From NCBI GenBank assembly GCA_903921605.1, contig CAIXQV010000229.1, forward strand, positions 1 through 5,380: a DNA stretch of 5,380 bases, read 5' to 3'. This DNA is from an uncultured Planctomycetaceae bacterium (lineage in GTDB: Bacteria > Planctomycetota > Planctomycetia > Planctomycetales > Planctomycetaceae). This document shows positions 1 through 4,543 of this stretch, one piece after another (positions within the stretch are counted from its first letter, which is position 1; every line of letters begins with the position of its first letter). The position numbers and the translations under genes are program-made. The notes under the pieces were generated by a model. That model was not told where the DNA came from and made no database searches. It saw nothing but the letters and a program-made list of their open reading frames with translations.

Positions 1-372
1 CGCCGCGATCAGAAACGGAAACCCCGGCGGTCGATAGGCCGTGAGTTGAAACTCCTGAGCATTACATCCGGCTTCACAGTGTTGCACTGCTGACGGCTCC
101 GCTTTTCCCGCCAGAATGGGCAAATCGGACGGGCAGTATCCGAAACCTGATCCAGCGGCGAGGTTATATCCAAGCCTCTCGTAGCTGTCACTATCTCCGC
201 CATTCTCCGGCGAGGACGACAGCCCGAAGTTCCGCGACGCCACAAACAGAAAAATCGTCAGCGTACCAACGAAAATCAGCACACCCGGGAACATCAGTCG
301 AGCTTGCGAACCAGCGCAGTTCGCACTGAGCATTTGTTCTGACGCTTCGTTCGGGGCTTTCCTCTCTCGCAT
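1..372 (-). CDS. GT39/ArnT-like membrane glycosyltransferase, N-terminal part (3' end beyond window)
   Basis: An open frame of 124 codons starts at ATG 372-370 and runs off base 1 without a stop. Visible features: a polar N-terminus (residues 1-25), one hydrophobic segment at about 26-47 (LMFPGVLIFVGTLTIFLFVA), then a loop with DSDSYERLGYNLAAGSGF (about 60-77) and YRPPGFPFLIAA (113-124). A loop Asp followed by a Tyr, a G-x-G-F stretch and R-P-P-G-x-P at the next membrane helix is the usual start of GT-C fold family 39 / ArnT-like enzymes, which move sugars from polyprenyl-phosphate donors in the membrane. Start choice: an in-frame TAG lies three codons upstream (384-382), and GAAGAG precedes the ATG as a possible ribosome binding site; ATG codons 14 and 27 are alternatives. 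It lies 261 bp downstream of the toroid-repeat gene on the same strand. The acceptor cannot be predicted. Confidence 0.72.
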   Translation of the reverse strand, partial: MRERKAPNEASEQMLSANCAGSQARLMFPGVLIFVGTLTIFLFVASRNFGLSSSPENGGDSDSYERLGYNLAAGSGFGYCPSDLPILAGKAEPSAVQHCEAGCNAQEFQLTAYRPPGFPFLIAA

Positions 373-548
373 TGAACTCTTCTACGTCTTTTCCGAACGC
401 GAATCAAGAGCCCCGCGATTCGGCATTTTCCAGAATCTATCGAGATTGAACATCAGGAAGACCAGCAGTTCGAGTGTCACGTCTCTTTCAAAGGCTCCGG
501 CACAATGGAGACGCCCACGTGGTCGCTGATTGTTCTGCAGATCAACAA

Positions 549-582
549 CTCGATCCCTCGCTGACGCTTCGGGTTGGGATAG
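549..582 (-). repeat. Planctomycete NPKRQRG-type intergenic repeat
   Basis: On the minus strand this 34-bp stretch reads CTATCCCAACCCGAAGCGTC and continues AGCGAGGGATCGAG. One frame gives YPNPKRQRGIE; the plus strand gives SLTLRVG-like peptides. From memory, both strings recur as fragments of annotated hypothetical proteins in many planctomycete genomes, which points to a dispersed intergenic repeat rather than a gene. It sits in the 261-bp gap between the toroid-repeat gene and the glycosyltransferase gene. The function is unknown. An 11-bp piece, ctgacgcttcg, occurs again at 339-349 inside the start of the glycosyltransferase gene. Confidence 0.6.
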
Positions 583-633
583 ACTGAAGTTTCTTCGGGA
601 CTGTGCGTAAGTCGCATCGTCCTCGAATCGCAA

Positions 634-2211
634 TCATTCGAACGCACGCTTATGCCGGTAGTAAACTTCCAGCGTGAGCAGCGCGAGTGATGTTGCGTAG
701 ACGCGGCCACCGGAATTGTCGTGTCCTCCTTGCGGCGCCCAGCTTCCCCTTGCGTGCCCTTCTGTCGCCTGAGATTCAATCAGCAGATCTCGCATGACAT
801 GATTCCATTCATCCCACGGTTCGCCACCATAGTGATGCAGCACTTGAGTCGCATAGTACCAGTAGTACAGCTCACCGCCGACGCGTGGCAGATGCTCCTG
901 AAGATACTCGACCCCCGCACGAAGTTCACCGCGTCGGAGTTTGCTGGAGGTATAAACTCGACACAGCAGTCCTTCTGCAACCATTGCATCCGTGATCCGA
1001 TCACCCGGCATATAACGATAGCCGCTGCCCGCTTTGTCGGTCTGAACAGAATCAAGGTATACCGAGACCTTTGTGAACACTGACCTGGGGATTCTCAGGC
1101 CTCCCTGTTGAGCACTTCGCAAAGCGATCACCTGCCAGCCCGTTACGCTCGTATCACCGGCTTCTCCCGGACCGTATCTCCAGCCACCGCCTTGATGTTG
1201 TGCCATCACAATGTAGTCGATGGCTCTCTGAGCTGGTGCTTTGAGTTTTGGATCCTTTGTCATTGCGTATGCTTCACATAACGCAATCGTGGCCACTCCA
1301 TGAGAGTACAATGTGCCCGACATGCAATTCTGAAAGGTGCCTTCTTTAGTCTGATCGGCGATGAGCCAGTCCAGTCCTTTCTGCACTGTATTCTTGTATT
1401 TTCCATTCTTGTGAGTGTATCCGGCTCCCAGAAACGGCAGCAGTCCGAAGCCAGTCCCGCCCGCATCGCTGTTCAAGCCCGGATTTCCACACTGGCCATC
1501 ACAATCATCCACCTGCGAGAAGCCATCTAAGCTCCACGCCCCGCTTTTCTCCTGATGTTTTGCCAGCCATTTGAGACCCTCTTCCACGGCTTTTTCACTG
1601 GCCGCATTTCCGCCTTCCGATGCCGCCAGTTTCGCTCGTTCCGCGGTCCCGCGTCCTTCAAACATCCCCGGAGCCGTGGCCACGGCCTTTCCCTGCTCTC
1701 CCTGTTCCGGTGATTGCAATGATTCGATAGGGGCAATGGTGTATTTCTGCTTTTGCGGTCGCGCGGTGTCGGCGGCCTTGGTTGTCGTGGCCGTCTCCGA
1801 GGATGTCGTGTTGTTCGTCGCTGCCGTAAGATTATTCTGGTCCCCGGAAGCTTCCCCGGAAGCATCTGTCTGCGCAGTGCCCGGGATGGCGCTCTCCTGA
1901 TCAAAGACGGTGACCTCATCGTTACCTGCGTCGTCAGCCTGGTTCGACTTGCCGTCGCCGACTCGATGGCCGCTGCCGTCACCTGTTCCTCCGTCGGCAT
2001 CAGCTATTCCACCGCCGGCCAATAACGGCAGCCAGAACATCAGCATCAGCAGTGCGGCCAATAGCAAGCAGGAGAACACGCCGATCATTGTGCCGAGGAC
2101 AACTCGGGGAGCGAAATAAGGCTCTTCAGCAACGCCGACAAATTGATCCGGCTGAACTTCCGTCTGCGACTCGGGTTTTAGTGATTCGTCGACTTGCTGA
2201 GACGATCTCAT
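634..2211 (-). CDS. Membrane-anchored prenyltransferase/squalene-cyclase-like repeat protein
   Basis: A protein of 525 aa counted from ATG 2211-2209. Order: polar N-terminus (1-35); one strong membrane segment (about 36-66, with SCLLLAALLMLMFWLPLLAG); a low-complexity acidic, Gly- and Ser/Thr/Asn-rich linker (about 67-180); a conserved-looking MFEGRG junction (183-188); then an alpha-alpha toroid of prenyltransferase/squalene oxidase repeats (about 203-525). Typical repeat blocks are EGLKWLAKHQEKSGAWSL, GLDWLIADQTKEGTF, YSHGVATIALCEAY, GGWRYGPGEAGDTSVTGWQV and GRVYATSLALLTLEVYYR. No clear DxDD general-acid motif of squalene-hopene cyclases is visible, so terpene cyclisation is not supported; in planctomycetes such proteins are usually annotated only by the repeat. 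The toroid is probably outside the cytoplasm. There is a Cys pair near the start of the toroid (DDCDGQCG). The frame is open to TTG 2286 (550 aa) with the stop at 2331; ATG 2211 was preferred because it is the only ATG ahead of the membrane segment, although it has no clear Shine-Dalgarno. Confidence 0.88.
   Translation of the reverse strand: MRSSQQVDESLKPESQTEVQPDQFVGVAEEPYFAPRVVLGTMIGVFSCLLLAALLMLMFWLPLLAGGGIADADGGTGDGSGHRVGDGKSNQADDAGNDEVTVFDQESAIPGTAQTDASGEASGDQNNLTAATNNTTSSETATTTKAADTARPQKQKYTIAPIESLQSPEQGEQGKAVATAPGMFEGRGTAERAKLAASEGGNAASEKAVEEGLKWLAKHQEKSGAWSLDGFSQVDDCDGQCGNPGLNSDAGGTGFGLLPFLGAGYTHKNGKYKNTVQKGLDWLIADQTKEGTFQNCMSGTLYSHGVATIALCEAYAMTKDPKLKAPAQRAIDYIVMAQHQGGGWRYGPGEAGDTSVTGWQVIALRSAQQGGLRIPRSVFTKVSVYLDSVQTDKAGSGYRYMPGDRITDAMVAEGLLCRVYTSSKLRRGELRAGVEYLQEHLPRVGGELYYWYYATQVLHHYGGEPWDEWNHVMRDLLIESQATEGHARGSWAPQGGHDNSGGRVYATSLALLTLEVYYRHKRAFE
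1841..1864. repeat. 12-bp tandem duplication in the linker of the toroid-repeat gene
   Basis: Two adjacent units, tccccggaagct and tccccggaagca, differ only at the last base. They encode the duplicated ASGE/ASGD tetrapeptide of the flexible linker. This fits slippage in a weakly constrained segment. Confidence 0.75.
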
Positions 2212-2320
2212 TGGGGAATTCACTGCGTTGACAGTTCGAAACGGCTTCCGCAGTTCGCTTTGTCGCACATTCACCGCAGAACACAAACATTCGCCGCAGG
2301 CGGGCGGGCGTTGAGAGCCC

Positions 2321-2340
2321 CCGAATTCTCATGAATCCGG
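2321..2340 (-). terminator. Stem-loop after the transglutaminase-like gene (weak terminator candidate)
   Basis: The minus strand reads CCGGATTC-ATGA-GAATTCGG. As RNA this gives an 8-bp stem with one G-U wobble and a 4-base loop. On the other strand the same position is an A-C mismatch, so the structure favours minus-strand RNA. It lies 25 bp past the transglutaminase-like stop and about 110 bp before the toroid-repeat ATG. It is followed by GGGGCTC rather than a T-run, so it does not fit a classical intrinsic terminator. It may instead be a processing or leader hairpin. Confidence 0.3.
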
Positions 2341-2365
2341 TCAATTTCGACGCATGTCTGGGAAT

Positions 2366-3172
2366 CTAAACCACATCTGTGCCGACTTTGAATCGTTGGA
2401 GCTGACTGTTTCCAAACGACGTTGTGATCGCAACATCAGCCGCGTCACGTCCGCGAGCCATCAGGACGCGGCCAATACGAGGCGTGTTGTTTCGGGCATC
2501 GAACGAGTACCACTGGCCGCCAAGAAACACTTCAAACCAGGCACTAAAATCCATTGGGCTCGGCTGAACCGGAACGCCGATATCGCCCAGATAGCCGGTG
2601 CAGTATCGAGCTGGAATATTCAGGCAGCGGCAAAGTGTAATCGCGAGATGCATGTAATCGCGGCATACTCCAACGCGTTCGCGATAAGCCTCCAGTGCGG
2701 TTCTCGTGGAACGAGCCTGCTGGTAGTCGAAGCGGATATGGCGATGCGCGAAATCACACACAGCCTGAACTCGCGGCCAGCCCGGTGGTGTGTTGCGAAA
2801 TAAAGCCCACGCCAGATCCTTCAATTCACTGTCCACTTCGCAGTAGCGACTTGGCAACAGGAATGGCAGTGTAAAATCCGGAAGGTCCTGAACGGCTGAC
2901 TGAACCGCTTCAGGAACAACGAGGTCCGGCAATCCGCTATCTTCCACAATCGCAAGATTTCGAAAAACGACAAATCCGGCCGGCACGACCGCTCGTGCAC
3001 AACGGTTTCCGAAGTTATCGATAAATCGCGACACAGGCACTGGCGGTTGTATCGAGAACTGCTCCTGACTTCGCACGGTCGCATCGCGAGATGGATGCAG
3101 AAACATCATCAGTACGACAGGTGTCGATTCGGGAAACGTAAACGAGATTTCGAAATCGACTTGAAGCAGCAT
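2366..3172 (-). CDS. Transglutaminase-like family protein with Ser at the expected catalytic His
   Basis: 268 aa with no signal peptide, so probably cytoplasmic. Residues 1-110 form the beta-rich N-terminal region usual in bacterial transglutaminase-like proteins. Residues about 130-235 are the papain-fold transglutaminase core. The nucleophile is Cys170 in RVGVCRDYMHLAITLCR, and the third-position acid is Asp225 in WYSFDARNNTPRIGRV. Between them, where relatives usually read DFHAWFE, this protein reads DFSAWFE with Ser210 (codon AGT on the minus strand). Family members with Cys-His-Asp act as cysteine peptidases or amidases. Loss of the His would impair that chemistry unless another residue substitutes, so the protein could be inactive, a binding protein, or part of a subfamily with a different triad. 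AGGA about 8 nt before ATG 3172 supports the start. It lies 66 bp after the lipoprotein gene and may share its transcript. Confidence 0.88.
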   Translation of the reverse strand: MLLQVDFEISFTFPESTPVVLMMFLHPSRDATVRSQEQFSIQPPVPVSRFIDNFGNRCARAVVPAGFVVFRNLAIVEDSGLPDLVVPEAVQSAVQDLPDFTLPFLLPSRYCEVDSELKDLAWALFRNTPPGWPRVQAVCDFAHRHIRFDYQQARSTRTALEAYRERVGVCRDYMHLAITLCRCLNIPARYCTGYLGDIGVPVQPSPMDFSAWFEVFLGGQWYSFDARNNTPRIGRVLMARGRDAADVAITTSFGNSQLQRFKVGTDVV

Positions 3173-3189
3173 GAAGTGATCCTGAGACT

Positions 3190-3222
3190 AAAAAACGAAT
3201 AGCAGAGTGATAACTTCAGCTA
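3190..3222 (-). terminator. Weak intrinsic-terminator candidate between lipoprotein and transglutaminase-like genes
   Basis: On the minus strand, TAGCTGAAGTTATCACTCTGCTA can form an imperfect stem (TAGC/GCTA plus two pairs past a mismatch). It is followed four bases later by TTTTTT (plus-strand A-run 3190-3195). The T-run is clear but the stem is weak. If active, it would reduce read-through from the lipoprotein gene into the transglutaminase-like gene. Confidence 0.25.
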
Positions 3223-3238
3223 CATGCCCAAACAACTG

Positions 3239-3694
3239 TTATTCGGCCGCCGCAGCGTCGACGGCTTTGTCAAGATCCTGCCAGGCGGCTTCCGCTCCAT
3301 CGCGAAGATCGCTCCAGCCCAGTTCGCTGGCCTCACTGAGCGTCTTTAGTCTTTTCTTCGCCGCGTCTCGCCGAATCTTGAGTTGGTCGACCTTCTTATT
3401 CCATTCGACTCTGGCTTCCTCCGTAAGGTCCCGCTCCTTGTTCGCGAGTTGCTCAATCTTCCGATCAATCGATTCGAGTCGAGTCTTCAGCTTCGCCAGG
3501 AATGCCGCTCGAGCGGGACCGATTGCGTCTACGCTTCCATCGACTGCGTCGTCAATGTGCTCCCTGACTTCGTTCACCGTTGACTTCAGCGATGTGTCAT
3601 CTTGTGGCGGTTCACCGCAGCCCGCGAATGCAGCAACAACCATGATACCAGTGCGCAGTAAGAAACAATGAGAGGATACTGCCATATGCAACAT
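3239..3694 (-). CDS. Small coiled-coil lipoprotein
   Basis: About 151 aa from ATG 3694. The N-terminus has a short hydrophobic run ending in VVAAFAGCGEPP, where FAG-C is an acceptable lipobox; mature lipidated Cys would be about residue 26, placing the protein at the membrane facing the periplasm. The rest is almost all charged helix: a predicted coiled coil (KLKTRLESIDRKIEQLANKE, then RRDAAKKRLKTLSEASELGW) and a C-terminal LGWSDLRDGAEAAWQDLDKA. The W-x-D/E-L-x-x-G-A-E-x-A-W-x-D-L pattern is shared with small stress-response-type coiled-coil proteins such as the sll1863 family, but that assignment is tentative. Start choice: the frame is open to ATG 3757, but that adds 21 polar residues ahead of the signal peptide and would put a perfect inverted repeat inside the gene. 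ATG 3694 has GGAG 10 nt upstream; ATG 3685 is also possible. Confidence 0.75.
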   Translation of the reverse strand: MLHMAVSSHCFLLRTGIMVVAAFAGCGEPPQDDTSLKSTVNEVREHIDDAVDGSVDAIGPARAAFLAKLKTRLESIDRKIEQLANKERDLTEEARVEWNKKVDQLKIRRDAAKKRLKTLSEASELGWSDLRDGAEAAWQDLDKAVDAAAAE

Positions 3695-3699
3695 GTTGC
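3688..3699. promoter_or_regulatory. 12-bp perfect palindrome over the proposed lipoprotein start codon
   Basis: gcaacatgttgc equals its own reverse complement and contains the ATG at 3694. It could hide the start in RNA or be a binding site. At this length it may also be chance. Confidence 0.25.
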
Positions 3700-3707
3700 T
3701 GGTTCTC

Positions 3708-3730
3708 CATGAGACTGTTGAAGTCTCATG
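3708..3730. promoter_or_regulatory. Perfect 9-bp inverted repeat upstream of the lipoprotein gene
   Basis: catgagact-gttga-agtctcatg has nine complementary pairs around a 5-base spacer. It ends 13 bp before the lipoprotein ATG at 3694. The position suits an operator near the transcription start or a hairpin in the 5' leader. No known operator consensus was recognised. Confidence 0.45.
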
Positions 3731-3755
3731 ATCTGTTAATGCAATTTCGACCTGC

Positions 3756-3795
3756 ATTCGTCCATGGCATTTCGAAGTCGTGCCGGACGACGAAT
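3756..3795. repeat. Bulged stem-loop in intergenic region
   Basis: attcgtcc-at-ggca on the left can pair with tgcc-ggacg-acg-aat on the right around an 11-base loop (3770-3780). This gives 12 pairs interrupted by a 2-base and a 3-base bulge. It partly covers the dispreferred upstream extension of the lipoprotein frame. Confidence 0.35.
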
Positions 3796-3849
3796 CGCTC
3801 TACCGTTTCGATGGCGTCTTGCTGCGGTCACTAAGCGGCGATTAAGTGA

Positions 3850-3878
3850 TGCTGACTGGTAGTGGGACCGAGTCAGCA
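3850..3878. repeat. Strong stem-loop in intergenic region
   Basis: tgctgact at 3850-3857 is the exact reverse complement of agtcagca at 3871-3878. The stem continues with ggt/acc past a single bulged g (3870) around the loop agtggg, giving 11 pairs. Neither side is followed by a clean T-run, so it is not a typical intrinsic terminator. It is more consistent with a structured RNA element or a binding site. Confidence 0.45.
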
Positions 3879-4040
3879 AGTCTTTCTGCACGTGTTCGGA
3901 CGCCCGTGCCTGGTTCAATGTCCCGCCTGCCAAATGATAGCCGGCGTGAGCAGAGAGATTGTTGGCGGCAGATTCCAAAATCCCGCCGAGACCAACCAGA
4001 CAGGAGCATTTAAGTACCCCCTGAACCAGACTTCCATTTT

Positions 4041-4092
4041 ACAGTAAGTTGCCGCAATAGATAGACCTATACAGTAAGTTGGAACAATTAGA
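4041..4092. repeat. Direct repeat pair, 30-bp period, possible insertion-sequence end
   Basis: acagtaagttgccgcaatag (4041-4060) recurs as acagtaagttggaacaatta (4071-4090). The first 11 bases are identical and most of the rest match. Two spaced copies of a transposase-site-sized repeat, preceded by cttccatttt, resemble in layout the repeated terminal binding sites of IS21-type elements. No transposase gene lies in the window, so this would be an orphan end. It sits just before the point where DUF1559 homology begins at 4130. Confidence 0.4.
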
Positions 4093-4129
4093 TGAGGTCG
4101 GGGTAAGCATTCAGGCTTGATGAGACACA

Positions 4130-4543
4130 ATGAATGACATCAATTCCTATGATGTAAGACGGGTGCTTTGTTCAGGCGATCTGAAGGGTGATTTGCCCAG
4201 AGATACGGGCGGCGGTCGTGCAATTCTGTATCCGATCACCTACGGTTTCAGTTTCCGAACATGATTCATCCGGAACCGAGTCACTGACGCTGTGGGTGAC
4301 GTAGCAGGCTTACCGGATTCGAAACTTGAGTTTGGACAATTCACCGACGGAACCAGCAGCACGTCACTGGGGAGTGAAGTCAAAGCGTGGACGCCTTATT
4401 GTCGGATAGGAGGTCCGTCAGCGAAAACGATTTTCGCGCCACCTTTCCCGCCAACATCGCAGTTGAGGAAACCATTGCTGCGTCGGTGACTGAGTTCAAA
4501 GACACAGGGCATACAGAATGGCCGGGTGGGCGAGTTCTGATCA
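4130..4543 (+). pseudogene. Decayed DUF1559 (pseudopilin-like) gene, 5'-truncated, nonsense and frameshift
   Basis: One plus-strand frame from 4130 reads RRVLCSGDLKGDLPRDTGGG, then RAILYPITYGFSFRT, a TGA stop at 4262-4264, then FIRNRVTDAVGDVAGLPDSK, LEFGQFTDGTSSTSLGSEVK and AWTPYCRIGGPSA. Planctomycete DUF1559 proteins typically read YP-x-x-YG...GTWF...GDGAF-x-P-NS...DGTSNT...EVKA-x-x-PY-x-R-DGG here. The TGA falls exactly on the conserved Trp codon, a TGG-to-TGA change. After about 4415-4455 the similarity moves to another frame, giving FKDTGHTEWPGGRV, the family's C-terminal motif. The N-terminal pilin-like helix and roughly half of the usual length of about 300-350 aa are missing, and two TGA stops lie directly upstream in the same frame (4118-4123). 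Intact members are abundant secreted or surface pseudopilin-like proteins of unclear role. The 3' end meets the convergent GTPase gene. Confidence 0.75.

Larger units (their letters stand above)
3695..4129. other. Gene-free stretch with stem-loops and direct repeats
   Basis: I support no protein-coding gene in these 435 bp. The stretch separates the lipoprotein gene (minus) from the DUF1559 remnant (plus). Frames of 60-80 codons exist on both strands but show no domain, signal peptide or membrane pattern. It holds a series of inverted repeats (3708-3730, 3756-3795, 3850-3878, 3888-3909, 3961-3996) and a direct-repeat pair at 4041-4092. Any promoter for the lipoprotein gene must lie here, but no convincing -35/-10 pair was found. 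Confidence 0.6.

Noticed and set aside
9..245. Closed minus-strand reading frame of 78 codons at the left edge
   Set aside because: Arg-rich with no domain pattern; it is out of frame with the glycosyltransferase coding sequence that covers the same bases.
382..633. Minus-strand reading frame of 83 codons in the same frame as the glycosyltransferase, separated from it by one TAG
   Set aside because: Covers the intergenic repeat, shows no protein-like pattern, and read-through or fusion has no support.
477..779. Minus-strand frame of 100 codons containing YPNPKRQRGIE
   Set aside because: Half is antisense-frame shadow of the toroid-repeat gene and the rest is the intergenic repeat; treated as a repeat, not a gene.
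721..1083. Plus-strand frames opposite the toroid-repeat gene (also 1300-1530, 1571-1900 and 1753-2025)
   Set aside because: Shadows of a well-supported minus-strand gene with clear repeat motifs.
1673..1686. 14-bp perfect palindrome gccgtggccacggc
   Set aside because: Lies inside the linker-to-toroid coding region and is explained by GC-rich Ala/Val/Thr codons; no reason to call a site.
2228..2233. TTGACA hexamer on the plus strand
   Set aside because: No matching -10 at usual spacing and no plus-strand gene downstream.
2354..2803. Plus-strand frame of 149 codons
   Set aside because: Antisense to the transglutaminase-like core, whose motifs are unambiguous.
3736..3978. Minus-strand frame of 80 codons upstream of the lipoprotein gene
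   Set aside because: Arg-rich C-terminus, no recognisable family, overlaps several stem-loops, and has no clear ribosome binding site; not called, though a small orphan protein cannot be excluded.
4262..4264. Possible recoding of TGA as tryptophan in the DUF1559 remnant
   Set aside because: The toroid-repeat and GTPase genes in this window end in TGA, and the remnant has other lesions, so a nonsense mutation is the simpler reading.
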